64,000 nucleotides of DNA from JAAXHB01 sp965221635. Lineage in GTDB: Bacteria; Actinomycetota; Acidimicrobiia; Acidimicrobiales; Aldehydirespiratoraceae. Made by a program: the position numbers and the translations under genes. Shown here in pieces: positions 1 to 8,691 of the stretch; the stretch's first letter is position 1, and every line of letters begins with the position of its first letter. Location of the stretch: positions 3,286,001-3,350,000 of the forward strand of contig OZ244902.1 of NCBI GenBank assembly GCA_965221635.1, in the 5' to 3' direction. The notes beneath the pieces were generated by a model. The model saw nothing but the letters and a program-made list of their open reading frames with translations. It was not told the origin of the DNA and did not search any database.

Positions 1-59
1 TGCTGGGCGGGCGGCAAGGCGTTGACCCGCTACCGGAACCCGGCCGGACTTGGAACGAA

Positions 60-79
60 GCACCAAGAAGGCCTGGTGC
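60..79. terminator. Weak hairpin downstream of the metallo-hydrolase gene
   Basis: GCACCA (60-65) and TGGTGC (74-79) form a 6-bp perfect inverted repeat with an 8-nt loop, 17 nt beyond the stop of the minus-strand metallo-hydrolase. It could end the long catabolic transcript, but there is no U-tract and the stem is short. Nothing else is recognisable in bases 1-96. Confidence 0.3.
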
Positions 80-96
80 CATGGAGTTGTGTCGGA

Positions 97-948
97 TTAG
101 CCGATCTCGCGCCAGTCAAGGTCGTCGCAGACCACTATCTCGCCCCGGAAGCCAGCCTCGCGAATCTCATCAACGTAACCCTGCTTGTCCGCCTCGGTGA
201 ACGGTGGGGGGCTCAGGTGGGTCAGCATCAGCACCGGAATGTCCAACTCGGCGGCCTGCCTGCCCAGTAGCCGTGTGTCGGAGTGATAGTGCATGAAGAA
301 GTGCAGATGTGGAGCCAACTCCAGGATCTTCCCCATGCGCATCGCTTCGTGCACCACTATGTCGGCACCGGAAGCCAGCGCCGCGACCTCATCGCACACC
401 CGGGTGTCTCCCGAGATCGCAACGCTGCCGTCTCGGGTCTCCACGCGATAGCCGACGGCTCCCTGCACAGGTTCGTGACGCACCGGCCCGGCCAGCACTC
501 TCACATCACCGCTGTACCACACCTCCGTCGGTTCCGTAGGTGTCTCGAACGCCACGACCTCGATGCCGGGACGTGGGTTCCGGCCCGCGTGGTGCGCTCG
601 GAGTTCCAGATCGTCGACCCACACGTCGAGCATGCGCTCGCAGAAGCGAGCGGTGGCCCCGGCGGGTGCCACGATTGGTAACGCAGGCAGCGCGTCGTGG
701 TGATCCAGAAGCCAGCGGGTGTGTACGACATCCTGGAGCCCCAGGAGATGGTCGGAGTGGTAGTGCGTGAGAAACACCGCGCTGAGCTGCTCCACGGACG
801 TTCCGGCACCGACAAGTCTGGCCACGGTGTTGCGCCCTGCATCGAACTGCAGGTGAAGGCCGTCGGCCTGCACCAGCACGCCGGCGCCTGCCCGATTCGG
901 CGCTGGACGCGGTATGCCTGTGCCTGTGACTGTCACACGGGTGGTCAT
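97..948 (-). CDS. MBL-fold metallo-hydrolase (RNase Z/arylsulfatase-like)
   Basis: This 283-aa cytoplasmic hydrolase has the metallo-beta-lactamase fold. The zinc motif HYHSDH lies at residues 62-67, a bridging Asp in SGDT around 179-182, and a late His in LTHLSPPP near 243. The order fits the RNase Z / arylsulfatase / MBL-fold hydrolase branch, but a tRNA-processing role is not implied, because these small proteins often hydrolyse esters or lactones in catabolic clusters. The ATG start overlaps the stop of the upstream dehydrogenase gene by 4 bases, so the two are translationally coupled. It is the last gene of the minus-strand catabolic run. The substrate is unknown; opening of a lactone or ester intermediate is inferred from context. 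Confidence 0.85.
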   Translation of the reverse strand: MTTRVTVTGTGIPRPAPNRAGAGVLVQADGLHLQFDAGRNTVARLVGAGTSVEQLSAVFLTHYHSDHLLGLQDVVHTRWLLDHHDALPALPIVAPAGATARFCERMLDVWVDDLELRAHHAGRNPRPGIEVVAFETPTEPTEVWYSGDVRVLAGPVRHEPVQGAVGYRVETRDGSVAISGDTRVCDEVAALASGADIVVHEAMRMGKILELAPHLHFFMHYHSDTRLLGRQAAELDIPVLMLTHLSPPPFTEADKQGYVDEIREAGFRGEIVVCDDLDWREIG

Positions 949-2000
949 GCGCCGTTGCTCCTGATCGGCGGAAGGGGAACGCCTAGTTCAGAAGCCACCT
1001 CGCTGAGGGTGTCCCACAGCTTGGGTGACACCGGCACTCCTGAGATGGCCCGGTCCGCTGCTATGGCAGAACTTCGCTCACCGGGCACAAAGATGCCTTC
1101 CGCGCCGTCCGCGTTCGGAAGCGTCTTCAACGCGTCCACGGTGGCGTCCACATGCGCCATGAAGTCCTGGGAATCGCCGAACGCTGCCGGGGAGAGCGCG
1201 ATTATCAGGGCGTTCTGACGGTGTTTGCGGCCTGCTTGGGGATCGGTGTGAAACGCCTCCACGATCGGCTCCCCCACCAGGACGCTGGTGATCAACTCGA
1301 AAGCCAGAGACATGCCCGATCCCTTGGCTCCACCGAGCGGCAGTGGCATCGTGGCCAGGTCGGGATCGGTTGTGGGTGTCCCGTCGGCGGTTGCGGCTGC
1401 TCCCTCGGGTAGCGGCGTGCCACTCGCCTTGTGCCCGCGGATCTTGCCAAGAGCCATCGTGGCCGTGGCCATGTCCAGGAGAACGGCGGAGCGTCGCTCA
1501 CTCGGCACTGCGATGGACAACGGGCTGGTGGCGACTGCCTTGCCCTTGGCACCGGTGTAGGCCATGTTGGGCATCCCGGCCACAAAAGCGATACCCACCA
1601 AACCGGCCTGGGCAATCCGGTTGGTGTAGTAGCCAATGGCGCCGGTGTGAACGGTTCGGCGGACCCCCACCGAGGCAACCCCGGCGGACTCACTCATGGT
1701 GACAGCCAGGTCGGCTGCTTTGGTCAGCGCTACCGGGCCCGGAGCCCTATCGGCTTCCAGCACCGCCACACCAGGTAAGGAGGTGCGCACCTCGATGTGG
1801 GGTTGTGGGTTGGCGATGCCGGAACGCAACAGCCCGACATAGGGCGCGATGCGAGTGGCGCCATGGGAGTCCACACCCCGCACACTGGCCCAGACCAGCA
1901 CCTCAGACATGGCGGCCGCGTGCTCCGCCGAAACTCCGGCGGACTCGAACACCGCGGCCGCGAAGGCGGCCAGATCATCGGATGACACACGCTGGGGCAT
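945..2000 (-). CDS. Ldh family NAD(P)-dependent oxidoreductase (malate/L-lactate dehydrogenase type)
   Basis: The 351-aa protein belongs to the Ldh_2 (YlbC/ComC/YiaK) family, which oxidises 2-hydroxyacids or reduces 2-oxoacids with NAD(P) and is unrelated to classical Rossmann LDH. The family signature GVDSHGATRIAPYV lies near residues 38-51 and contains the catalytic His. The later glycine-rich GGAKGSGMSLAFEL segment is also typical. Length is normal for the family. A good Shine-Dalgarno (AAGGAGAAG) precedes the ATG. The stop overlaps the metallo-hydrolase start, and 21 nt separate it from the upstream ThDP enzyme. In this cluster it probably handles a 2-oxo/2-hydroxy acid from aromatic ring fission; the exact substrate cannot be read from sequence. 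Confidence 0.88.
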   Translation of the reverse strand: MPQRVSSDDLAAFAAAVFESAGVSAEHAAAMSEVLVWASVRGVDSHGATRIAPYVGLLRSGIANPQPHIEVRTSLPGVAVLEADRAPGPVALTKAADLAVTMSESAGVASVGVRRTVHTGAIGYYTNRIAQAGLVGIAFVAGMPNMAYTGAKGKAVATSPLSIAVPSERRSAVLLDMATATMALGKIRGHKASGTPLPEGAAATADGTPTTDPDLATMPLPLGGAKGSGMSLAFELITSVLVGEPIVEAFHTDPQAGRKHRQNALIIALSPAAFGDSQDFMAHVDATVDALKTLPNADGAEGIFVPGERSSAIAADRAISGVPVSPKLWDTLSEVASELGVPLPPIRSNGA

Positions 2001-2021
2001 TAGTTGACTTCTCCTTGGGGC

Positions 2022-3719
2022 TCAGCGGGCTACCGAAACGTTGACGATGGCAGTGGTGCCATTGCGAACCGCCTTGACAGCCCGCTTCAAGGCGCCGTCG
2101 AGTTGGTCAGCTGACTGGACTGACTCGCCGTGCATGTCGAACGGCAAACCCAGGGCGGACAACTCCGGCTGACTGGACAGGTCGACGCCGAGATGGTCAC
2201 CGGTCTCCACGGCAGCGCCTTCGGGATAGAAGCGCAGGTGGTTCAGTTTCATCGACCGGTACTCCCGGTTGTTGAACACAACGATCAGAAGCGGGAGGCC
2301 CTGGGCTCGCGAGGCGTTCAGCGAAGCCACGATCGGGTTGTACAGAAAGGCGCCGTCGCCGATTGTTACCACGACAGGTCGGTCCGTTTCGGCCAGTTTG
2401 ACCCCAAGCGCCACCGCAAGTCCCTGACCGAGCCCTCCCTGGACGTAAAAGTACGAGTCGGGGGTTTCACGAGCGAGGTGGCGCTTCACGACCCGGCTGT
2501 GGGTGATGGTCTCGTCCACCACGATCGGATCGTCATCCGCGAAAAGTTCACGCAAGGCGCACGCAAGGCGCACGGGATCAAGGTCCTCGGCCTGCGCAGC
2601 TTTGCTCTCGGCCTGCAAGGCGGCCTCCACCTCGGCCGACCTGAGCGATTCGGCCCACCGTCGCCGGGCCGATGCTTCCTCTGGGTGGCACGCCTCACCA
2701 CCACGGTCCGCCAATGCCCGCAGCGTGGGCACCACGTCGCCCTCCAGGTATTCGGTGGCTTGCAGCACCTGGTACACCATGTGGGGTCTTTGCGGCGCCT
2801 CGTCCAGCACCACCACCTGGGCGGAAGCCGGACGCCGGCTCGGTGGGTAGAACGGTGCCCGACAGTTCACCAAGATGAACAGATCCGCGATGTCCATCAG
2901 CGGACCGACATTGTCTCCCACATGCAGACGATGGGTGCGAGGAAAATTGGCACACACCGCGGCGGCGGGTTCGATCACGGGAATGTCGAACGCCTCGGCG
3001 AACCCCACCAGGGCAGCAACGCCGCCCCGGCTTCGACCTGTGGTCTCGGTGATGATCACCGGCCTTTCGGCCGTGGTGATCATCTCGAGCACCCGTTCAA
3101 TGCCGGCAGGGGTGCTGACCGTTTCGCCGGCCGGAACAGGAGCGGGCAACTCCGGGTGCTCCCAGGGCGAGAGCATTACCTCAATGGGAACGTTCAGGTA
3201 GACCGGTCCGGCCGGTGACCGCGACGCCATTTCAGCCGCCCGGAGGATCATCTGATACAAGGTTGAGGGGCTGGCTGCCTGGTTGGCCCATTTGACCCAA
3301 GGCGCGGCGAGACTGTGAGGCCCGCCCACCACCGACAGGTTGCGGTACCACTGGCCGCCGGGATCGGGGCCCGGCCCGTCGCCGTAGGTGAGTGACTCGG
3401 ACGAGGCGACCACCATGGGGACCGCGGCGAGCAGCGCTCCGTGGATGGCGCACGCGCCCTGCAGCAGGCCCGCACCCGCGTGCAACAGCACCCCCTGTGC
3501 CCGCCGCGTCACCAGGCCGTAGCCGGTTGCCATTCCGACCGCCACCGTCTCGTGGGTCAGATCGAGATACTCCGGGCTGGGCATTCCGTCTCGGCGTCTT
3601 CGGGCCAGCGCCTCCCAAACCGGGGCCCACTCGGATCCCGGAGACGAGAAGATGTAGTCGGCGCCGCAAGCTTGAAGTGCGGCGACAACTGCTTCGCCGC
3701 CGTCAAACGCCGCGGTCAT
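2022..3719 (-). CDS. Thiamine diphosphate-dependent enzyme (acetolactate synthase/decarboxylase-like)
   Basis: This is a 565-aa member of the ThDP-binding family that includes acetolactate synthase, benzoylformate decarboxylase and oxalyl-CoA decarboxylase. The cofactor-activating Glu is in LTHETVAVGMATGYG (about residue 50). The ThDP/Mg motif starts at GDGAFLYNP and closes with VVFNNREY in the C-terminal domain. The reading frame stays open further upstream, but that extension lies inside the amidohydrolase gene, so the ATG at 3719, beginning MTAAFDGGEAV, is chosen. The gene is 22 nt downstream of the amidohydrolase. A 2-oxoacid decarboxylase or carboligase step in the catabolic pathway is inferred. 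No residue set allows a more specific name. Confidence 0.86.
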   Translation of the reverse strand: MTAAFDGGEAVVAALQACGADYIFSSPGSEWAPVWEALARRRRDGMPSPEYLDLTHETVAVGMATGYGLVTRRAQGVLLHAGAGLLQGACAIHGALLAAVPMVVASSESLTYGDGPGPDPGGQWYRNLSVVGGPHSLAAPWVKWANQAASPSTLYQMILRAAEMASRSPAGPVYLNVPIEVMLSPWEHPELPAPVPAGETVSTPAGIERVLEMITTAERPVIITETTGRSRGGVAALVGFAEAFDIPVIEPAAAVCANFPRTHRLHVGDNVGPLMDIADLFILVNCRAPFYPPSRRPASAQVVVLDEAPQRPHMVYQVLQATEYLEGDVVPTLRALADRGGEACHPEEASARRRWAESLRSAEVEAALQAESKAAQAEDLDPVRLACALRELFADDDPIVVDETITHSRVVKRHLARETPDSYFYVQGGLGQGLAVALGVKLAETDRPVVVTIGDGAFLYNPIVASLNASRAQGLPLLIVVFNNREYRSMKLNHLRFYPEGAAVETGDHLGVDLSSQPELSALGLPFDMHGESVQSADQLDGALKRAVKAVRNGTTAIVNVSVAR

Positions 3720-3741
3720 GACATTGTTGGGTGGAGACGTG

Positions 3742-4602
3742 CTAGATGGGGACGGGCCAGCCAAGGCACTCGCTGATGCCGCGGCCCATGATCCACTCGA
3801 GTTCGGTAGGGGTGAAATCGAAGTGTTTGGTGAACTGCTCGATGGTGTCGGTGTAGGTGAGGCCGTGACCCATGAGCCGGGTGATGTCAGTGCCCCAGAA
3901 GCATCGTTCGGGACCCATCCTGTCGACCATCTCACGCACGTATTGCTCGATGTTGAGGTTGGGGAAGGGATGGGTCGAGTAACCCGGCAGTGCCGAGACC
4001 TTGACATAGATGTTGGGCCGCTCGCAAAGATCGGCCGTTTCCTTCACCCAGTAGCCGATGGCGTCATCGACTGAGCGGGCCAAGATGCCCATGTGATCGA
4101 TGATGATCTTCAGGCCCGGATGCGCGTCTGCTATCGCACCCAACTCAGCCTTCCAGATCGGGGCATGCACCATCGTGGGAAGGTTGAGGTCCTCGGCCAC
4201 TGGCCAGTACCAGTCGTTTGTCCCGTCGATCATCCAATTGCGGTCCTGGGGCCGGTGGAACGTCAGCCGAGTTCCCTTTACGTAGGTATTCTCCACAAAC
4301 TCTTCCATCAGCTTGGTTCCCGCAGCCTCGTCGTCCTGGGGCACGCGGGCCATGATTCCGAAGCGTTCGGGATGGGCCTCGCAGGCTTCAATTGAGTAGT
4401 CGATGCGGTTGCCCTCCCAACTGGGAGGCACCAGGAGTACTCGGTCCACTCCGGCTTCGTCCATCAACTTCAGACATTCCTGGTACGAGAAGGCCTCCTC
4501 ACGGTGGCCATTGAGGCGGATGCGCTCGCGGGCGCCTGGCACCCAAGGCCGATCGGGAGACTCCTCCAGCCAGATGTGAACCTGAGAGTCAACTATGAAC
4601 AT
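3742..4602 (-). CDS. Amidohydrolase family protein (2-pyrone-4,6-dicarboxylate hydrolase superfamily)
   Basis: This 286-aa TIM-barrel amidohydrolase of the amidohydrolase_2 group opens with the strand-1 motif VDSQVHIW. It carries IIIDHMG around residue 155 and ends with the strand-8 Asp in FWGTDITRL. The group includes LigI (2-pyrone-4,6-dicarboxylate lactonase), gamma-resorcylate decarboxylase and ACMSD. Several of these act in meta-cleavage of aromatics, which matches the extradiol dioxygenase and LigM genes nearby. The first metal motif keeps only one His, with Gln replacing the other, as in many group members. An AGGA Shine-Dalgarno precedes the ATG. Lactonase versus decarboxylase activity cannot be decided here. 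Confidence 0.85.
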   Translation of the reverse strand: MFIVDSQVHIWLEESPDRPWVPGARERIRLNGHREEAFSYQECLKLMDEAGVDRVLLVPPSWEGNRIDYSIEACEAHPERFGIMARVPQDDEAAGTKLMEEFVENTYVKGTRLTFHRPQDRNWMIDGTNDWYWPVAEDLNLPTMVHAPIWKAELGAIADAHPGLKIIIDHMGILARSVDDAIGYWVKETADLCERPNIYVKVSALPGYSTHPFPNLNIEQYVREMVDRMGPERCFWGTDITRLMGHGLTYTDTIEQFTKHFDFTPTELEWIMGRGISECLGWPVPI

Positions 4603-4724
4603 GCGCAGTCCTATGAATCATTGGGCGTCCCTTGTTGGCCTAAACCCTAGGAGGCATGCGCTGGGCCTAGTACCCCCATGAACGAAAGCACAGGTTGCAC
4701 AGAACGCACCTACCATCGAGCGTT

Positions 4725-5924
4725 TCACGAGGCCGCAAGCACCGTGTCCACGACATGCTCGGCGATCGCCAGGCTTGAAGTGGCGGCCGGCGAAGGGGCA
4801 TTCCGGACGCTGACGATGCCGCCCGACCGTGAGATCAGGAAGTCGTCGATCAAGGATCCGTCCCGACCAACCGCCTGCGCCCGCACACCGGCACCGCATC
4901 GCACGACGTCAGAGGCGCTGATCTCGGGAACGTAACGGCGGGCTGCTCGCATGTACGCCCGCACCGACAGTGAGCCACGCATCTCGCGCACGCCAGTGCG
5001 CCAATGGGTACGAGCCATGCGCCAGAATCCGGGCCAGGTGAGAGTACTCCACGCATCCTCCAGGTTGACGTCGCGGCGCCGATATCCCTCCCGCTTCAAC
5101 GCCAAAACAGCATTGGGGCCTACTTCAAGACCACCTGAGACTCTCCGGGTGAAATGGACACCGAGAAAGGGATATCGCGGGTCCGGCACCGGGTAGATCA
5201 ATCCGCGCACCAGGTCCTGTTTGGAGTTGACCACGTTCATGTATTCGCCCCGGAACGGCACAATCCTCGGCTCGTCCTTGCCGTCTGCCATGTGGGCCAC
5301 GCGGTCGGCGTTCAGCCCGGCACACAGGATCAGACCGCTCAGCAGCCGTGTACTGTCACCGGCTCGCACTTCGATGGCAGCCCCGCTGTGCCGAATCTTG
5401 GTCACGGCCGTCGACACCTGCACGGAGCCACCGGCAGCTGTGATGTCCGCTGCCATCATGTCGGCGACAGCGGAGAAATCGGTAATGGCGGTGGCCGGAG
5501 AGTGCAACGCCGAGTGGCCCACCGCGTGGGGTTCGATCGAGGCGATCTCGCCGCCGTCCACACGACGCAAACCCGGAACGCGGTTGGCGATCGCATTCTT
5601 CTCCAGGGCGTCCAACCTTGCAAGTTCGCCTTGGTGAATCGCCACCACCAGCTTGCCACACTCGATGTAAGGGATGCCGCGCTCTGTGCAGAACTCCCGC
5701 AGCAGCGCTCGGCCACGAGTGCAGAGTCGAGCCTTCAGACTGCCAGGCTTGTAGTAGATCCCCGCATGAACGACACCGGAATTGTGACCGGTCTGGTGCG
5801 CGCCGAGAACTGGTTCCTTCTCGAACAACACCACCTTGAGACCCGGACGGCGCTGAAGCAATTCGCGTGCCACCGCCAACCCGACGATGCCACCGCCGAC
5901 CACGCCAACCGGCAGGGAACTCAC
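4725..5924 (-). CDS. lhgO: L-2-hydroxyglutarate oxidase-like FAD-dependent oxidoreductase
   Basis: The 399-aa flavoprotein is of the DAO/LhgO type. An N-terminal Rossmann FAD motif (VGVVGGGIVGLAVARE) is followed by an acidic residue ending strand 2 (VVLFEKE). The LhgO-like HQTGHNSGVVHAGIYY segment comes next, and a second FAD contact sits near the C-terminus. LhgO oxidises L-2-hydroxyglutarate to 2-oxoglutarate with electrons passing to the membrane quinone pool. The frame extends upstream into the MetE-like gene, so the GTG at 5924 (reading VSSLPVGVVGGG), 44 nt after that gene, is the likely start. The gene name rests on family similarity; a related 2-hydroxyacid could be the true substrate. 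Confidence 0.83.
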   Translation of the reverse strand: MSSLPVGVVGGGIVGLAVARELLQRRPGLKVVLFEKEPVLGAHQTGHNSGVVHAGIYYKPGSLKARLCTRGRALLREFCTERGIPYIECGKLVVAIHQGELARLDALEKNAIANRVPGLRRVDGGEIASIEPHAVGHSALHSPATAITDFSAVADMMAADITAAGGSVQVSTAVTKIRHSGAAIEVRAGDSTRLLSGLILCAGLNADRVAHMADGKDEPRIVPFRGEYMNVVNSKQDLVRGLIYPVPDPRYPFLGVHFTRRVSGGLEVGPNAVLALKREGYRRRDVNLEDAWSTLTWPGFWRMARTHWRTGVREMRGSLSVRAYMRAARRYVPEISASDVVRCGAGVRAQAVGRDGSLIDDFLISRSGGIVSVRNAPSPAATSSLAIAEHVVDTVLAAS

Positions 5925-5967
5925 TCTCTGGGAATGCCCTTCGACAGCGCGTCGGCGGCCTCGAGCG

Positions 5968-7014
5968 TCACAGTTCGTTTCCCCAGAACATGCGCGCCAG
6001 GGTTTCCACATGTACCAGCTTGCGCCACTGATCCGCAGCTGCGACCAAGGGACGGGTAGCAGCATCGGCGAAGCCACGGTTGGGGCTGAGCGCCATGTCG
6101 TCCTCATTGCGCAAGGCCGCGGCCGCGTCAATCCTGGCAAGGACGGTGTCTATTGCCTCCAAGGCCACGGCGGAGGCGTCGAGCACCCCGAGGCAGGCAT
6201 CGCGTTCGGCTGGGACGGCCCGCAACAGGTCAAGCTCTGCCGAGGACCCCGTGTGGTAGGGAATCACCCAGCGGTCCACCGGCACCGAACCGAACAGCAT
6301 TTCGGCCGCGCGGTTGTCGATTTCGGCACCCAATTCTGTGGCCGGGCACATTCCTATCGCCGCTCCTTGCGGCTTGTCGTGCCCGGAGACCGCGGCGGTG
6401 TCCACGGCGATCGCCTCCTCAAGGGTCAATCGAGGTGGACGTGACGCACCCGGTGACAGCCAGCCGGCGAGCCGGTGATTGTCGAGCTGGATGAGACGAA
6501 CGCCACCGGCCAGTAGCTGCTTCAGCTCCTGGTGCATTATCTCGGCGAGTGCCTCGCCCAAAGCGAAGGCGGTTCCCCATCTGGCACTCGACGCATCGTC
6601 ATCCCAAAGGTGGCCGGCCATCGCCGAGGGCGCCGGAAGGTTCACCTTCACCGGTGTTCGGGTGACTGCCGTGAGGCACTCCACGTCATCGGCGGCCAGG
6701 CCGTGAACAGCACCGAGTGCTCCGGTGGTGGCGACCCAGCGCGGCCCGCGCTGGGTTTCCCGCAACTCGAGCCCGTGAAGGGCGTTGACCGCGGCGCTGA
6801 AGGGATCGCCACGCCGGAAGTGCCCGTCGGTTACCACCGACAGATTCAGGTTGCGCTGGCGCCGGGCCACCTCGGAGATGCAGCCGTCCTCGAGTTCACG
6901 CAACTCTTGATCGGAGATCTCACCCGAGCCGTGCCGGGCTCTCGACTCCAGGAGTTCGGCCGGTCGCGCGAGGCTTCCGTGGTGGTCGATTCGGTACTTG
7001 AATGCATCAGCCAC
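5968..7014 (-). CDS. MetE-like cobalamin-independent methionine synthase family protein
   Basis: This 348-aa single-barrel protein resembles the C-terminal catalytic half of MetE. It has VVTDGHFRRGDPF near residue 60, VKLPAP-like barrel strands and IGMCPATE around residue 217. Family members transfer a methyl group from a 5-methyl-THF-type donor to a thiol through a zinc ion. Here the ligand pattern is altered: the usual His-Met-Cys reads Gly-Met-Cys, and the late Pro-Asp-Cys-Gly motif reads Pro-Asn-Arg-Gly. Zinc binding and methyl transfer are therefore uncertain. The GTG start has a strong GGAGG 8 nt upstream. Two LigM-type demethylases that make 5-methyl-THF are encoded nearby, so a role in clearing methyl groups is attractive but unproven. 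Confidence 0.75.
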   Translation of the reverse strand: MADAFKYRIDHHGSLARPAELLESRARHGSGEISDQELRELEDGCISEVARRQRNLNLSVVTDGHFRRGDPFSAAVNALHGLELRETQRGPRWVATTGALGAVHGLAADDVECLTAVTRTPVKVNLPAPSAMAGHLWDDDASSARWGTAFALGEALAEIMHQELKQLLAGGVRLIQLDNHRLAGWLSPGASRPPRLTLEEAIAVDTAAVSGHDKPQGAAIGMCPATELGAEIDNRAAEMLFGSVPVDRWVIPYHTGSSAELDLLRAVPAERDACLGVLDASAVALEAIDTVLARIDAAAALRNEDDMALSPNRGFADAATRPLVAAADQWRKLVHVETLARMFWGNEL

Positions 7015-7047
7015 GGCGGGCCTCCTCGCTTGGTTTGGATCGCGTGC

Positions 7048-7497
7048 TCATCGGGTGGATGGTTTTCCCCAGGCCGGGAAGTCGAGGTCGTATCCCAGCG
7101 CAGCGAGCACATCGTCACAGACCTGCTGGTCCTCGGGTCCGGTTCCTCCGGAGATGCCCAATCCGCCCAGAATCACACCATCGCGCTTGATGGTCATTCC
7201 ACCCTCGGTGGCCACAATCGGATAGGTGGACAGGCTGGACAACTGCGAAAAGAACGTCGGGTTGCTCTCGGCCCACTGCTTGAGCATCTTCGAGGGTCGC
7301 TGCATGACCGCAGCGGTGTGGGCCTTGGCGACAGCGATACTGGGAGTAAGGGGCCGAGCTCCGTCGGATCGCTTCACGAGCAGCATGAAGCCTCCGGGAT
7401 CCACGATGGCGACGCTGAACGCCTTGCCAAGCTCGGAGGCCTTTTCGAACGCGGCCGCTGCGATCTGCTCGGCCTCGGCCATGGTGAGTGTGATCAT
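7048..7497 (-). CDS. GlcG/HbpS family (DUF336) heme-binding-like protein
   Basis: The 149-aa single-domain protein belongs to the GlcG/HbpS family. The typical opening leads to SVAIVDPGGFMLLVKRSDGA, followed by a VAKAHTAAVM helix and a glycine-rich GGMTIKRDGVILGGLGISGG strand pair near the C-terminus. Relatives bind heme or cobalamin-like ligands, or accompany glycolate and aromatic catabolic operons without a known reaction. The ATG overlaps the stop of the upstream alpha/beta hydrolase by 4 bases, and the next gene starts 33 nt downstream. The role here is unknown, although linkage to ring-cleavage genes is a recurrent context for this family. Confidence 0.82.
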   Translation of the reverse strand: MITLTMAEAEQIAAAAFEKASELGKAFSVAIVDPGGFMLLVKRSDGARPLTPSIAVAKAHTAAVMQRPSKMLKQWAESNPTFFSQLSSLSTYPIVATEGGMTIKRDGVILGGLGISGGTGPEDQQVCDDVLAALGYDLDFPAWGKPSTR

Positions 7498-8279
7498 GAT
7501 GCTGTCTCCTTGTCGGTCAATGCGTCCCGAAGCCGAGCCACGGCTGCATTGAATGCCGAGGGCATCTCCCAGTACATCGAGTGGGGCGCGTCCTTGATGA
7601 CCTCCAGCGTCGAGCCTCGTAGCAGCTTGTGAGCCCGCCGCACGGTGTCGACGCCGAGCACAACGTCGTGCTCGGCCGCGAGGAACGCCACGAACAACGA
7701 GGAGGCCTCGATCTCCTCAATGGTTGGTCCACCTCCGGACAGGTTCCTGAGGTCGGCCATCGTGGCTGCATTGAAAGTGCCGATCTGACGAAAAAGGAAC
7801 ACCCGGTCCGGGTGTTGCTGCTGAAACCGGGAGCTCATGAGGCGATCGATCACCGGCAACTTCACGGCCTCGGCCCTATCGGCAGCCACGAGTTCGCTCA
7901 ACTCGGGGTGGTCAAGGCCACCCAACGAATGGGCAAGGACCACGCCTCCGATCCGGTCGGGCCGCCGGATCCCGGCCTTGAGGGCTGCCGCTGCGCCGAT
8001 CGACTGCCCCACGACCAACACGTTGGTGAGGCCGCTGTCGTCAAGCACCCCCACCAGGTCATCGGGAAAATCCCTGGAATCGAATTCGGCCATCGAGGAT
8101 TCGGACTTGCCGAACCCTCGCAGGTCGAGGGTCACGACGGTGTATGCGTCCTGAAGCGCTGCCACCTGCTGCCACCAGATCGCGTGGTTGCCGCCGGCGC
8201 CGTGCACGAACATGATGGCCGGGCCCGATCCGTGAACCTCGTAGTACACGTCGACACCGCCAGAAGATGTGAATGGCAT
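7494..8279 (-). CDS. Alpha/beta hydrolase
   Basis: This 261-aa alpha/beta-hydrolase has an HGAGGNH oxyanion motif near residue 26 and the strand-4 LDLRGFGKS. The nucleophile elbow VVGQSIGAA puts the catalytic Ser near residue 94. A late Asp lies in LAAEHDVVLG, and the catalytic His in DAPHSMYWE near residue 237. Size and motif order match MhpC/BphD-type C-C bond hydrolases and lactonases (3-oxoadipate enol-lactonase). In a meta-cleavage operon a ring-fission-product hydrolase is the natural guess, but esterase or lactonase activity cannot be excluded. It overlaps the GlcG/HbpS gene by 4 bases and lies 40 nt downstream of the VOC gene. Confidence 0.86.
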   Translation of the reverse strand: MPFTSSGGVDVYYEVHGSGPAIMFVHGAGGNHAIWWQQVAALQDAYTVVTLDLRGFGKSESSMAEFDSRDFPDDLVGVLDDSGLTNVLVVGQSIGAAAALKAGIRRPDRIGGVVLAHSLGGLDHPELSELVAADRAEAVKLPVIDRLMSSRFQQQHPDRVFLFRQIGTFNAATMADLRNLSGGGPTIEEIEASSLFVAFLAAEHDVVLGVDTVRRAHKLLRGSTLEVIKDAPHSMYWEMPSAFNAAVARLRDALTDKETAS

Positions 8280-8319
8280 GTCTTACCCCCGCAGTGTCAG
8301 GCCTCGTGGTGGACCGAAT

Positions 8320-8691
8320 TCACTCCGGTCGCAGGCCGTGGTAGACGATCTCGATCATGGTGTTGTCGGGATCGTGGATGTAACAGAACTTCGACTGGTT
8401 CTCGGGCCGTTCCCGGGTGCGGGTGTGGCGGATGCCGAGTTCGTCGAGGTGGGTCATGAAGTCGTCCCAGTCGTCAACCTCCATGGCGAAGTGCATGGGC
8501 GCCATGCGTCGCATCTCCTCCACCGGGGTGAAGTGGAGGTCGAAATTGCCGCGGGTCATGAGCAGCACCCTGGTGTTGCTCTTGGGTGTGATCGACCTCA
8601 TTCCGAACACCCTCTCGTACCAGTCACGGGTGCGGTCCAGGTCGGTGCTGGGGAAGTTCACGTGGTGGATGTAAAGCGGCTCTTTGCTCAT
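8320..8691 (-). CDS. VOC family protein (glyoxalase/dioxygenase superfamily)
   Basis: The 123-aa protein is a single vicinal-oxygen-chelate module. It has an early metal-ligand His in YIHHVNF, the helix TRDWYERVFGM, a second His in MHFAMEV near residue 67, and the terminal Glu in MIEIVYH near residue 114. One module of this size normally dimerises to build the metal site. The family includes glyoxalase I, epimerases and extradiol dioxygenases. The frame runs open upstream inside the FAH-family gene, and the ATG chosen gives the usual 4-base ATGA overlap with that gene's stop. Isomerase, lyase or dioxygenase chemistry cannot be separated here. Confidence 0.82.
   Translation of the reverse strand: MSKEPLYIHHVNFPSTDLDRTRDWYERVFGMRSITPKSNTRVLLMTRGNFDLHFTPVEEMRRMAPMHFAMEVDDWDDFMTHLDELGIRHTRTRERPENQSKFCYIHDPDNTMIEIVYHGLRPE

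Noticed and set aside
22..270. Small plus-strand frame at the left edge
   Set aside because: It overlaps the conserved C-terminal coding region of the metallo-hydrolase on the other strand and shows no family features.
2022..4007. N-terminal extension of the ThDP enzyme to 661 aa
   Set aside because: The extra residues are a Ser/Pro-rich shadow of the amidohydrolase gene; homology begins at MTAAFDGGE.
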